A DNA stretch of 64,000 bases from Dirofilaria immitis (taxonomy: Eukaryota; Nematoda; Chromadorea; Rhabditida; Onchocercidae), in contig JAKNDB010000015.1 in NCBI GenBank assembly GCA_024305405.1, positions 440,001-504,000 on the forward strand, given 5' to 3'. Position numbers and translations under genes: made by a program. A model generated the notes under the pieces. That model was not told the origin of the DNA and ran no database searches. It saw only the letters and a program-made list of their open reading frames with translations. Every line of letters begins with the position of its first letter. Position 1 is the first letter of the stretch. Below are positions 28,605 through 40,532 of this stretch, in pieces.

Positions 28605-28790
28605 GACTAGCAAAGAGGCATGGTAACATGAAGATTGAAATGCTGACGTCGATTAGCAAAAAGGCGTGGTAATACGAAGGTTGAAACACTGACGTGGACT
28701 AGCAAAAGGCGTGGTAATACGAAGGTTGAAACACTGACGTGGACTAGCAAAAGGCGTGATAATGCGGAAGTTGAAATGCTGTCGTGGAAA
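28605..28790. repeat. 45-nt minisatellite, about 4 copies, GC-richer than flanks
   Basis: Unit core is GACTAGCAAAAGGCGTGG, then TAATACGAAGGTTGAAACAC and TGACGTG. The two central copies are almost identical and the outer ones diverged. It lies between COG6 and the rhomboid gene. The reverse-strand 110-codon frame across it (28607-28939) has a 15-residue internal repeat, as expected because 45 is a multiple of three, so it is probably not a gene. Confidence 0.9.
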
Positions 28791-29129
28791 TAGGTTGCTA
28801 AATGAGGAGGAGAAAGGTGGAGAAAGTAGCGTTCGGTGTTGTTGAAAAAGATAAGAAAGAGATAAGAGGAGATGATTGATATGTTTGATTGATAAATTTT
28901 GGTATTATTATTTTTTTTTTTTTTTTGGAATATTTTCATTATTTTATAAAATCTTGATCTTATCAGATAATAGTTATCCTATCCTACTAGAAATCTTATC
29001 TTATCAAATAATAAATAATATTATGCTAAATATTAGCATCGTATATTTATTTTAATTCGTTAATTTTCAAAATCGATCAATTGAAATTAAATGAATATAT
29101 TGATTATCATTTTAATTTGAACAAAAAAA

Positions 29130-29148
29130 AATTACAGTTGATTGAAAA
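29130..29148 (+). other. Probable trans-splice acceptor of the rhomboid gene
   Basis: AAATTACAG (AG at 29136-29137) is 10 nt before the start codon at 29148. No coding exon was found upstream, so spliced-leader addition is likely. The preceding tract is A-rich rather than T-rich, which weakens the call. Confidence 0.4.
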
Positions 29149-32051
29149 TGTTTTTTTATCATAATCGTCGACGACAAAATAACTATGGTGTATATTTATT
29201 GGCATATCAATTATTCAATTCACGTAATATTCCACCAGTTACGTTAATTATTATAATATTTCAAATGGCAATTTTTTGGGTTATTTTCCTGCACTTAATT
29301 TACATAAGACAGGTATGTTAAATTTATATTATTTTTAAAATGAAATTTTGCATGATTTTAGATAATTTAAATTTATGAATTATTTTGTTAATTTATTATC
29401 ACATTTCTCTTTTTTTTTTTTCTTTTTCACTTTTAATTTAAAACATATTTTTTTTCTTTTTACCTTTGTTTTTTTTTTTTCATTTTAAATATAAATTTAT
29501 TATTAAAAAAAATTTTTAATAAATATATATGTAAATAAGAAATAAAAAAGGAAATGAATATTTCAATTATAAGATATTATATTTTTTCGTATGATGTATT
29601 TTGAATATTTTAATTAATTTTTTTATATTTAAAATATCGTATTTTTTTTTCTATTAATTCTTATTTTTCTATCTTCTTTTTTCTTTTTTTTTGTTCTGTT
29701 AATTCTCGAATTCTCGATGTAATAATAATTAATTGTTATTTTACTGTAAATTTGCAAAATAAATAATAATTTTTAGAAGCAATGTGTCTTTTACCATCAC
29801 GTATATTATATCGATCGGAATGGTTACGAATGCTTGCATCAACAGTTATGCATGCTGATGATATGCATTTGTATTTTAATATGATTTCATTTCTTTGGAA
29901 GGTAAATTTTTCATTTATTTAATTGAAAATAGAATTTATGTTATGAGCAAATATTAATTAAATAAACAAACATTAAGTAAATAAACAAATATTAGTTTTA
30001 GTGCAGAAAAGAAATGACATAAATAAATATTAAGTAAACAAACAATTAAATTAGAATAGAAATGCTTATTAATTCTTTATAAATTTATCAGTATTGATCG
30101 TAGTTTTTACATAAAACTTATGCTTAGATTCATTGTATCATTTATTATTCGTATATTCATGAAAAATTTAAATTGCTTGCCATTCTGTTTTGTTTTGTTT
30201 ACTAAAATTGTTAGTGATTATTTAGATGATTGAATTTAACAAAATATATCTTTTAAAAGAAAAACATTTGTATTATTGCATCTATGAAACTATTTTATTA
30301 TGAATATTTGAGATTTTTTTTCATTTTAGACATATATGTCTTTGGATAATTTCATTAATGCATATTCGTTGTGTTATTATATTTTATTGAAAGTTATCAA
30401 TAATTATTAAGAGATTATTTTGATTATTTCTTGATATCTTTACTAAATTATCATTTAACACATATTTATTTTAGGGTCGACGTTTGGAACCTTGGTTAGG
30501 TTCAAAGTATTTTTATTACTGTTAATAGTATTTGCATTAGCAACAAGCAGTACTATGATCGGATTGAGTTATTTAGCCGATGAAGTATTCAGTTTAGGTG
30601 GAGATTTTATGAATCAATGCGCTGTTGGTTTTTCCGGTTAGTTTTTGATAATTCAATTCATAATTTTAAGATTACTTTACAACTTTTCTTTTCTTTTTTT
30701 TTTGTAAGAAATATTTGTTGTAGCAAAAGCGATAATTCATCCTCGTATATTCATTGTTATGTTCCGTGATTCATAATTATTTGGAAAAAAAGTTGTTTCA
30801 AAATTTATTTTACAGGTGTACTTTTTGCTTTAAAAGTATTGCATACAACATATTTTCCATATTCGGATCATTATTTATTTGGTTGGCTTCCTATACCATC
30901 ACAATTTGCTTGTTGGGCAGAATTATTTCTTCTACAGGTTGGTTAAATATTGATTTATTATAATTTTAATTACCACTTTTTCATAATATTGGGAGTTAAT
31001 AAAAAATTTATTGTTAAGAATAACTTTATTTGTATTTAAATTATTTTTTATATATCTGCACTATTACATTTACCTTTATAGATATTTAGCCGCTTTATTT
31101 GCAACGGAAATTCGATTCTGAAATAGTTTTTGATTTGTTTGAGGATTAGAATTTCGGAAAATTGAATTTTCAGGAAAATCTTTTATCAGATACAAATATG
31201 GGTTTTATATCATTCAATATAGTGAGAATTTTTTTTTGCTATGCTGTCTCAGATAATCGAGCGGTCTTTCTGACAAAGAAATGAATTTAAGTGTAGATAA
31301 AGTTGTAAAGAAATGATTTGAAAATCGATTTCAAAATTATTTTGAGCATCAAATTGATGTTTGTTTCTATTTTTCTTAACATTAATGCAGGTCAAATTTT
31401 ATTTCCTTTTTAGATGTTAACTCCTAATGCATCATTTATCGGTCATCTTTCTGGCGTCATTGTTGGTTTAGCATATACAATGGGTCCATTGAAGACAGTT
31501 GTTAATATTCTAGAAAACATCATTTCTCTTTTATTTGGTTAGTTTTCGTCTTTGAATTTCTGATACTACTTGTTTTAAGAATTTTAATTTCATATTATCA
31601 ATATTGATACTAAAAATACACTTTAATAGATTCGTCTTTATCTCCTCTTATTCATATTAATATAGACCTAAGTTTTTTATAATTATATTATTCTTTGATT
31701 AATTCTAGGTATTATGCCAGAATCATCTTCGCATACAAGGAGTAGAACGTGGTCAAATAACAGAAATTGGTTTACCAATTGGGGTTTTGGAGGTAGGAAC
31801 GCTGCTCCCCATCAAACACCTTCTTATGGATGGCGAAATGAACAAAGTTATTATTATGCTTCTTTATTATTATTTTAAGATAGTATGAAGTCAATATATT
31901 ATATCAGCTTAGTATTTCATTCTTTATTTTCATCTATTTTTACTTTATTTTTCACTAGAATGATTAGAGTTAATCTTTTCTTATTCTTCACTTATCATTA
32001 TTATTATTGTTATTATTATTATTGTTATTTATTATTATTATTATTATTGTT

Positions 32052-32086
<35 letters not shown>

Positions 32087-32261
32087 TAATACTTTAAAAA
32101 ATTTCTATATTGTAAGTACTGCATGTTTTTTTTGATATTTTCTGAATTAATGGTATCATTAATCATATTAAAATTTCAGGACGTTTTGATGAGTATACTG
32201 GTGGTATGTCAGAGGAAGAGCAGATGTGAGAGCTACACAGAGAAGTTTATATGAAGATTGA
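29148..32261 (+). CDS. RHBDD1: Rhomboid intramembrane serine protease, RHBDL4 type, 7 exons
   Basis: RHBDL4 is an ER rhomboid that cleaves unstable membrane proteins for ER-associated degradation. Exons: 29148-29312, 29777-29901, 30475-30636, 30816-30937, 31414-31537, 31709-31846, 32180-32261; about 306 aa after correction. Motifs in order: NSRNIPPVTL (first membrane segment), STVMHADDMHLYFNM, GRRLEPWLGS, CAVGFSGVLFALKVL with the catalytic Ser of GFSG, FACWAELFLLQM, and SFIGHLSGVIVGLAY with the catalytic His. The cytosolic tail contains EYTGGMSEEEQM and, one frame on, RATQRSLYED, which together resemble the ubiquitin-interacting motif of RHBDL4. Three 1-nt corrections are needed: the exon start at 29777, the T-run 30510-30514 (otherwise TAA TAG at once), and the TGA at 32227-32229. 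If the corrections are wrong, the protein stops within the third exon. All catalytic residues are intact, which argues for a working gene. Confidence 0.92.
32000..32095. repeat. (TTA)n microsatellite in the last intron of the rhomboid gene
   Basis: Imperfect TTA/TTG trinucleotide run within the intron 31847-32179. The 70-codon frame over it is Leu/Tyr simple sequence. Confidence 0.85.
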
Positions 32262-32972
32262 CATTAATCTGTGTTCCTTTAGTATCAACTTTTGAATTGC
32301 CCTAATATAGAACTGTCTTAAAATTTTTATCATTTCTTCTTGAAATTGATATATGCATGAAGTACTTTAGATTTTTTAAACATCGGAATGTTTATGAATC
32401 TGAATTATTTGATGGAAACTTCTTGAAAAATTTAAAGTACTGATTTCTTTTTTGTACAATGAATGTATAATTTCAAAAGAAAATTTTCTTTTTTTTTTTG
32501 CTTTTTCTAATTCAATGTAATTTCTTCGATTTAATTTTTTGTAACAAAATATAATTGTACATATATAATTGCTATTTCAGGCTATATAATTATATCTCTT
32601 TCAGGTTATATAATTGTGTCTATTTCAAGCCATGTAATTATATCTTTTTAAATCATTCCTTATATGATTTCACAAAGTATAATTTTTTATTATAAAACTA
32701 TTTCCTTTAGAAGAATAATTAAGATTGTGAAAGAATAATTATAATCCTTTTTTTTTTTTGCATTTATCAGTTGAATAATTTTTAAATTATAAATGTATTA
32801 TTTGTATCATTTTATTATTGCCTTTCTATTTTATTCATCATTTTTTCTACGAATCAATGAAGAAAATTAGAATTAATTATCAAATATTTCTTATAAAAGT
32901 TTTACATTAGCTGAATAATTTATTATTTGATGAAAAAAATTGCTGTACGGTTGAATCTAAGAAATATTCGGA
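32262..32972. other. 3' flank of the rhomboid gene
   Basis: AT-rich sequence, probably including the 3' UTR. A short direct repeat of GGCTATATAATTATATCT-like units occurs at about 32578-32660. No other gene seen. Confidence 0.5.
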
Positions 32973-33194
32973 ATGTATTTTTATAGTGATGATTTTAACG
33001 GTTATTACTATCATTATGTTCCGTATGGTAGCGGATTACTCTTTATGTTTATGCTTCTTCTTATCTGTTGTTGTTGCATGATAAGCGCAACTGAAATTCC
33101 TCCATATGGATATTACTATGATTGCATATTTTGTGGGCCATGTATTCATTGTCGTACTTTTCGTCATCATCATCATCCTATTGTTGCCGTATAA
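32973..33194 (+). CDS. Possible small Cys/Tyr-rich single-pass membrane protein
   Basis: A 73-codon frame. It starts with a Tyr-rich segment (YYYHYVPYGSG), then one hydrophobic stretch with four consecutive Cys (LLFMFMLLLICCCCMISA), then PPYGYYYDCIFCGPCIHC with a CxxC-x2-CxxC pattern and a His-rich end. I do not recognise the family. Composition is clearly not that of a microsatellite. A TTTTTATAG acceptor-like sequence at 32987 falls inside the start of the frame, so this could be the last exon of a spliced gene whose first exon lies upstream. The function is unknown. Confidence 0.4.
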   Translation: MYFYSDDFNGYYYHYVPYGSGLLFMFMLLLICCCCMISATEIPPYGYYYDCIFCGPCIHCRTFRHHHHPIVAV

Positions 33195-33774
33195 TAATTA
33201 ATAATAGTAATAATGATAATAATAATATTACTTCAGGTATATTTCGCTATAAATTTGATTTTTTATTTAATTTTTGCAAATTTTTCATTTCTTTTTAAAA
33301 AGAGAGAGAGAAAGAGAAAAAAGATAAAAGAATTTATAAAATATTGGGTGATAATTAGGTGAATGCTAAGCTTATAATTATTCAAATTTTTATTGTTATT
33401 CATTTATTGACTCGCTTAAAATATAATCTATTTTTTTTTTTTTTTAATCAAATAATTAAAATAATTTTTTATTTGAATTTAAAGCGAAATTTAGAAATAT
33501 TAAAATCAATATTTTATAGATAAAACAGGAAATATATAATGCTTATTGTATTCGAATTTATCGAAAAACAAAAAAAAAAAAAACCTTCCGAAGTTTAATT
33601 TGACAGTTCATCAATGAATAATATCAATACATACATACTTCTCTAAATTTCTCACTTATTTTTGCCCTATAATTTTTGATTTCTTTTGAATTCATTGAAA
33701 AAAAAAAAAAAGAAAACGAAAAATTACAACAAATTGTCAGCTCAAATTATTTGTTATTTCATTTTTTCATTTGT

Positions 33775-33990
33775 ACAATTAGTAATAATATTGAAGATGT
33801 TTAAGTGATAATATCATTTATGCTTTTCTCTCTGACAATTAGTAATAATATTGAAGATGTTTAAATGATAATATCATTTATGCCTTTTCTCTCTGATTAA
33901 AATAATTAAATATCATTTCTCATTTGCACAGTTAGTAATAATATCAAAGATGCTTAAATGATAATATCAATTTATGCTTTTCTCTCTAAT
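33775..33990. repeat. Tandem repeat of about 60-90 nt, 3 copies
   Basis: Each copy carries TTAGTAATAATATTGAAGAT, then GTTTAAGTGATAATATCA and TTTATGCTTTTCTCTCT. The copies differ by small insertions. Confidence 0.85.
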
Positions 33991-34785
33991 TTAAAATGAT
34001 AAAAAGGATATGTTAAAAGTTAGTCGGTTAATTTCTATGAAATTTGATATAAAAACTGATGGAAAATAATAGCACTGATATATGCTCATTTTTTAAAACC
34101 TTTAAACCTTCTATGTTACAATATTAATTTTTAAACTTTGATCTTGATCTCCGAAAATGATACATCACTGTTAAACTTATCATCAAATTTAGATGACAAA
34201 TGCGTTAGAAAAATTATATCAAAAACAAAGCATAAAAAAGAAAAAGTTATCTATCAATAATCTTAATCTTACTAATGATAATTTAAGAAATCAATAATCA
34301 AAACAATTCATATGCATATTTATCTTCCTCTGATAATTAAGATTGTATTAAATAATTATGAAAAAGTAACTTTGATCAAGAAAAAAAACAAACCGAAACG
34401 AATTTTCTACAATAAAAAAATCGTTAACTGATAAGTTAGCAAAAAAAAATCATTAACTGATAAGCTAGCAATTATTGATTTCAATGTGATTAGGTGATAT
34501 GAATATTTTAGATGAAGAAGCAGTAACTGTATCAAAATGATGGAATAGAATGATCGGTCAAGAAAGTTTATCTCTTTTTTTTTCACTTATTTTTTTCACA
34601 ACTGATAAGAACAACAAAAACATTTTAATTTATCATCCATTCAATCAAATCAATCCTATTTAATCATCTAATATCTGGTATTGTAGGAGGGAAATTTTCT
34701 TAAAATTATCTATTGCTTAATCGATATTATCAAATATTGATGATAATAAAAATGTAAAAATGAGGCATCGTATGAGTAAATAATG

Positions 34786-34818
34786 TGAGAGAGAGGGAGA
34801 GAGAGAGAGAGAGAGAAG
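34786..34818. repeat. (GA)n microsatellite
   Basis: GTGAGAGAGAGGGAGAGAGA-type run. Similar GA/CT runs occur at 36830-36870, 36940-37000 and 42017-42078 in this gene-poor block. Confidence 0.9.
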
Positions 34819-35039
34819 GAAGAAAAAACGAAGGAATTTCATCATATCATCATCATTAACCATCGGTCTCAAATGTTTTTTTGTAAAATTTTCAATTTTT
34901 TTTTTTTTTTTACAGTCTAAAATTATTTCTTCATACTTCTTTTCTGGTAGTTATTTTGTTCAAAAATTTTTTATTTTTATTACAAAATACTTTCCTTTTA
35001 GGAGATAATTTGATTAAAATTTGTTAAGCAAGCGGAAGA

Positions 35040-35890
35040 GCGATAGTAGTAATATCATTTATCATATCCATAATAGTTTGAGAAGTCAAACTGATATGAT
35101 ATTTTTCAAATTTATTACTTTCCAACTTATCATTCATTGTCTTTTGCATTTTAACACTTATCATTTTCGTAAAATTGATAATATCCTATTTTAAAAAATC
35201 AAAGCAATGAGATATCTTTCAAATTTATTACTTTGCAACTTATCGTTGTTTTTCGTATGCTAGGATTTATCAATTATCATTTTCATAAAATTGATAATAT
35301 TCTATTTTAAAAAGTCAAAGCAATGAGATATTTTTCAAATTTATTACTTTGCAACTTATCATTATCTTTTGCATGTTAAGATTTATCATTTATCATTTTC
35401 ATAAAGTTTATAGTTTAAGAAATCAAAATGATAAGATATTTTTATCTATCATTTCTACAAAATTTATAGTTTAAGAAATCAAAATGATATAACATTTTTC
35501 AAATTTATTACTTTCCAACTTATCATTGTTTTTTGCATGTTCAAATTTATCATTTATCATTTTCGTAAAATTGATGATATTCTATTATAAAAAATCATAA
35601 TGATATTTTTCAAATTTATTACTTTGCATCTTATCGTTTTGTTTTTGTATATTAAGATATATCATCTATCATTTTTATAAAATGGTTAACATTCTATTTT
35701 AAAAACCAAAATGATAATATATTTTTAAATTCGTTATTTTATATTGTTATCTTTAATCTTCTGAATGTTTAGTTTTATCATTTATCATTTTTATAAAGTC
35801 AATAGTTTAAAAAATCAGAATGATAAGATATTTTTCAAATTCATTACTTTATCAATCTTATCATCAATTTTTGCATGTTTAGCTTCCCAT
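35040..35890. repeat. Degenerate tandem repeat of about 115 nt, 6-8 copies
   Basis: Each copy contains ATATTTTTCAAATTTATTAC, TTTGCAACTTATCATT, TTTTGCATGTTAAGATTTAT and AAAATTGATAATATTCTATT followed by AAAAAATCAAA. Copies are diverged and some lack part of the unit. No gene. Confidence 0.88.
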
Positions 35891-36055
35891 CATATATAAC
35901 ACTTATTTTATTTATTTTTTTCTACTCTTTGATAAAAGATTTTAAATTAATGAACGAATTTTTTCTTTTTATCTTTGATCTATTAATGTATCAATCAATA
36001 ATCAATCAAAATATCGAAAATCATTCCATCATATTTCCAATAATTCAATAGAGGC

Positions 36056-36235
36056 AAAAAGAAATGATAAAACTCGAAACTATGATAATATATCAGAAAT
36101 AGCGGTAATAAGAAGTGATAAAACTCGAAACTATGATAATATATCAGAAATAGCGGTAATAAGAAATGATAAAACTCGAAACTATGATAATATATCAGAA
36201 ATAACAGTAATAAGAAGTGATAAAACTCAAAATTA
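36056..36235. repeat. 51-nt tandem repeat, about 3.5 copies
   Basis: Unit contains AGTGATAAAACTCGAAACTA, TGATAATATATCAGAAATAG and CGGTAATAAGA. The copies are nearly identical, which suggests recent expansion. Confidence 0.92.
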
Positions 36236-36594
36236 TATCAGATCAAAAAAAGAAAAATTAACAATATGATATCAATACAACAACATCTTAACTTTATTTA
36301 CGAATTTACAACAATCCATTTTTAATAGAAATAATTTGTCAAATAAATAAATATATACTAAATCAAATGAATCAAAAAAGAAATACAATTATTGATTAGT
36401 TAGCCTAATTCATTTTAAGATAATTATCATTCAATGAAACAATCATTATATCATATCAGTCTTGTATGAGAATAAAATTTTTCTCGAGAATATATATTTA
36501 TTTTTTTTCATTTATTATTTTGTTGAAAGATATAATTAATTTATGCAATATTTTATTTGTTATTTTTATTACCATTTTTCTCGATAAAAATAAT

Positions 36595-36765
36595 CCGATA
36601 CTTTTAATAGCTACTGATAATATTTATCGCTAATATCATCCTTTTCTTACCTTTCTTCTTCCCCGTTTCTCTTCCCTGGTTTATGAGTACTGATAATACT
36701 TATCTTTAATGTCATCCTTTTCTTACACTTCTTTTTCCCCGCCTCCCTTCCTGGTTTATGAGAAA
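36595..36765. repeat. Direct duplication of about 88 nt
   Basis: Two copies of a segment with ACTGATAATATTTATCGCTA, ATCATCCTTTTCTTAC, CTTTTTCCCCG and CCTGGTTTATGAG. Confidence 0.8.
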
Positions 36766-36829
36766 TATCAATAATCAGTCAATGTTATTTAAAATCATGG
36801 AGGGATAAAAAATCAACTGATTGGAGAAA

Positions 36830-37000
36830 TGAGAGAGAGAGAGAGAGAGAGAGAGAAAGAAAGAAAGAATGATTTGTTAAAAGTTTAAATATCATAATGA
36901 AGTATTAGAGGTTTATTTGGGAATTATGTTGTGATAGATAGTCTCTCTCTCTTTCTCTTTCTCTTTTCTCTCTCTCTTTCTCTCTTTCTCTCTCTCGAAA
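36830..37000. repeat. GA run and CT run in inverted orientation
   Basis: A (GA)n run at 36830-36870 is followed 70 nt later by a (CT)n-rich run at 36940-37000. The two could pair as a hairpin. The reverse-strand frame 36905-37093 (Arg/Glu repeats) is simple sequence. Confidence 0.8.
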
Positions 37001-37139
37001 AAGATCGAGAAAATAATTCACCGATCGATTAAAATAAAACTGTGATGACAACGATAGAGAAATATTACTACCAACGATTTGAATAGCAGGCATATGAGAA
37101 AATGTCCTAGATCGATTTATCTTCTACTTTACAGATTAC

Positions 37140-37790
37140 ATCCTGTCTACTACTAGGCTTGTCCATTTTACTAGGCTATCAAACCTCATTCATTTTACTA
37201 GGCTATCTAGATTGTCACATTTTTCAATATATATGTCTAAATTCAGCTAAAATAGATATTAGAATATAGCCATTTTTTTATTTTTTTGTTAATTCCTTCC
37301 AAGAGGTCAGTACATAGTAAGTAATTCTTCCAAGAGGTCAGCACAACAAATACTTCTTGCAAGAGGTCAGTGTAATAAATACTTCTTCAAAGTGGTCAAT
37401 ATAGTTAAAATTTTGCTAGCTAGAAAAGAAAATTTGCAGGTCATCATGTTTGCTGGGCTATCAATCTCATCCTTTTGCTAGGCTCTATAGATTGTCTCAT
37501 TTCTGAAAAATGTATATGCATCCGAATTCTGCTAACAATATAGTTAAAATTTTGCTAGCTAAAAGAAAACTTGCAACCTTAGCCAGAGTTTTACTAGGCT
37601 ATCAGTCTCATTCATTTTACTAGGCCATCTAGATTGTCCCTTTTTGGATACATATATATTCGAATTCAGCTAAAATAGCTATATAGCTATTTCTTATCAT
37701 CTATTTTCTTCCAAGAGGTCAATGTAATTTAACATTTCTTCTAAAAGGTCAATTAATATAGTTTAAAATTTATTAATTAAAGATAAAAAT
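37140..37790. repeat. Interspersed/tandem repeat with TTTTACTAGGCTATC and CCAAGAGGTCAGT units
   Basis: Several copies of two linked modules: TTTTACTAGGCTATC with CTAGATTGTC, and TTCTTCCAAGAGGTCAGT. A larger module of both recurs at about 37140-37400, 37440-37560 and 37575-37760. It is GC-richer than its flanks. No open frame spans the modules. Confidence 0.8.
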
Positions 37791-38079
37791 CTATCTAATT
37801 ACATGATATCTTATCAATGTGATATATTAATTCTTGGTTTTCTCCTTTTTTTTTTCTTTCATTATTATTAAATAAAATCAAGTATGATAAAAATAAGCAT
37901 GTCAAAGTTTTTTTTTCTTTTTTTTTTGTTGAATCATTTTTACACCTCATAATGTATTACTTTACAACATATATGTTATTTGATATATTTAAAAAAAAAA
38001 AAAGAAAAATCTCGACTTTATACATCTATTTATCCAGGTATATTGTGCAGGTGTAAAATATATTGCTAGAGAAATTTGA

Positions 38080-38765
38080 ACTTTTTATCATTTTATCTTC
38101 TTCTTTTAACTGTTTTTATCATTTAATCATTTATTATGTAATGATTGTTTCCATTGTTGAATATGTTTGTAATATATTTTCTTAATTGATACTATTCATT
38201 GATAATTTCATTAATATGATTATTATTTAACATTTTATCATTTGTCTTACTTACAATGATTATTTCCATTGTTTTATTTTATTTTTCTTGTTTTATATTT
38301 TCTTAATTGAAACTAGATCATTTTACCTGTTTATATCATTTTATCATTTATCATATAATGATTATTTCCATTGTTAAATGTGTCTGTAATAAATTTTCTT
38401 AATTGATACTATTCATTGATAATTTCACTAGTGTAATTATCATTTGTCATTTTATCTGTTTTTATCATTTAATCACTTATCTTACAATGATTATTTCCAT
38501 TGTTTTATTTTATTTTCCTTATTTTATATTTTCTTAATTGAAACTATTCATTGCTGATTTCATTAGTATGTTATTATTTATCATTTTATCACTTATCTTA
38601 TAATGATTATTTCCATTGTTCGATATGTTTGTAATATATTTTCTTAATTGAAATTATTCATTATTGGTTTGATTGAGTATGATTATCATTTAAATCATTC
38701 ATTTTATAATGATTATTTTCATTGTTAGATACATTATTCATTGATGATTTCATTAGTATGATAAG
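38080..38765. repeat. Degenerate tandem repeat of about 95-115 nt, about 6 copies
   Basis: Copies share TATAATGATTATTTCCATTG, TATTTTCTTAATTGATAC and TATTCATTGATAATTTCATT. Spacing varies because copies lack different parts. Confidence 0.85.
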
Positions 38766-39159
38766 TTAATTCAGCCTATTTCCGCCTTAAATATCATCTT
38801 TTAATAGTGAAAGAACGAAAAAGCAATAAAAAAAAACGCAAATGTCTGATAATATTATCTATTCTTTTTCTTTTTCTCGCTAATGATATTTATTTGACGA
38901 ATAGTATATGTCGAGAATGGAATATGTCAAGAAATGTTAATAAATGCATATAAATATAAACAAATTTAAAGTGTACCTTAGATATATACGATAAAGAGCA
39001 ATTTTAATTAAATTTTTTTCCTTTTTTTGATTTCTCATTTTTTACAATAAATTTTTTTTTCATTCTCGAAAAAAATAAGAAAGAAACTCAATCAATGTTC
39101 ATTTTTTTTTTTTAAAAACGATGAATTTTCATTTTTAATTTTTATTTTATATTACGAAA

Positions 39160-39935
39160 TTTCTTATGATAAGCATAATTTCAATAGAAAAAGTTTAATT
39201 TATTGCAAAACAATGATGATTATCTTTTGTTTCTTTTGCATTATCAGTTCATTGGGTTATGAATAATTGTCATTATGATAAGCCTAACTTCAACAAAAAA
39301 GTTTAATTTATTGCAAAACAATGATGATTATCTTTTGTTTCTTTTGCATTATCAGTTCATTGGGTTATGAATAATTGTCATTATGATAAGCCTAACTTCA
39401 ACAAAAAGTTTAATTTATTGCAAAACAATGATGATTATCTTTTGTTTCTTTTGCATTATCAGTTCATTGGGTTATGAATAATTGTCATTATGATAAGTTT
39501 AATTTCAATAGAAAAAGTTTAATTTGCTGCAAAAAAATGATAATTATCTTTTTTCTTTTGCATTATTAGTCCATTTAGTTATGAATATTTTTTTGCAATA
39601 ATTGTTATTATGATAAGTTTAATTTCAATAGAAAAACTTTAATCTATTGCAAAACAATGATAATTATCTTATTTTTCTTTTGCATTATCAGTTTATTTAA
39701 TTATGAGTAATTGTTATTATGATAAGCTTAATTTCAATAGAAAAACTTTAATCTATTGCAAAACAATGATAATTATCTTATTTTTCTTTTGCATTATCAG
39801 TTTATTTAATTATGAGTAATTGTTATTATGATAAGCTTAATTTCAATAGAAAAACTTTAATCTATTGCAAAACAATGATAATTATCTTATTTTTCTTTTG
39901 CATTATCAGTTCATTTAATTACGGATAATTGATTA
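39160..39935. repeat. Tandem repeat of about 106-120 nt, 7 copies
   Basis: Each copy runs TTATGATAAGCCTAACTTCA, AAAAAGTTTAATTTATTGCA, AAACAATGATGATTATCTT and TTTGCATTATCAGTTCATT. Copies 1-3 and copies 5-7 form two sub-families of near-identical sequence, so expansion happened at least twice. Confidence 0.92.
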
Positions 39936-40532
39936 TTATAATTACTAATATCAAACTTTTTTAAATTTACTTTTACTCTCGCAGTCATATTTTTCGTTTG
40001 TTATTAAATCCAAGAGATATAGCAATTTTTCGAATTAAGAATTCTTTTTTAAATTATTGAATTATGATTTCATAATTTAGTTTTATGATAAATAGTGATA
40101 AAAAAAAAGATATTTATAATCAATTCTTGATACCAATCCTTCTTATTTTTTTCCCACTTATAAATAATATGTTAGATAGGTAGATTAACTTGGATCAGCT
40201 CTATGTGGCATATTCATATCAAGATATTGATATGATTAAATCAGTAACATTCAAACGATTTTCAGTTTTGATTTTTTTATCATCTATTCATATATCATGA
40301 AATATCAAGAAATTAAATAGTGTGATTGTTTTTCCTTTTTTTTTTCGAGAATTAAGAAGAATAACAATGTTATCACTCTTTTTTTTTGCCTATCACTTCT
40401 CATACAACTTATCTTTTCAATGTTTTCTCTAACATTATCTTATCATTTCAATGTTTAAACAAAAATTGATTAGCTTAAAATTTTCAACCCACTTTTTACT
40501 TCAATATCTAAAATACTTTTTTCTCTTTTCAG

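Noticed and set aside
28607..28939. 110-codon frame on the - strand
   Set aside because: Mostly the translation of a 45-nt minisatellite; kept only as a low-interest observation.
30475..30636. Reading the rhomboid as a truncated pseudogene because of TAA TAG after the T-run
   Set aside because: One added T restores the conserved helix. Catalytic Ser and His, splice sites and total length are all intact, and neighbouring genes show the same kind of defect.
8737..32261. A three-gene operon (GPCPD1, COG6, rhomboid)
   Set aside because: The gaps of about 1.4-2.5 kb are larger than usual for nematode operons, and the functions are unrelated. Same-strand order alone is weak evidence.
36905..37093. 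Arg/Glu-rich frame on the - strand
   Set aside because: Produced by a CT/GA microsatellite.
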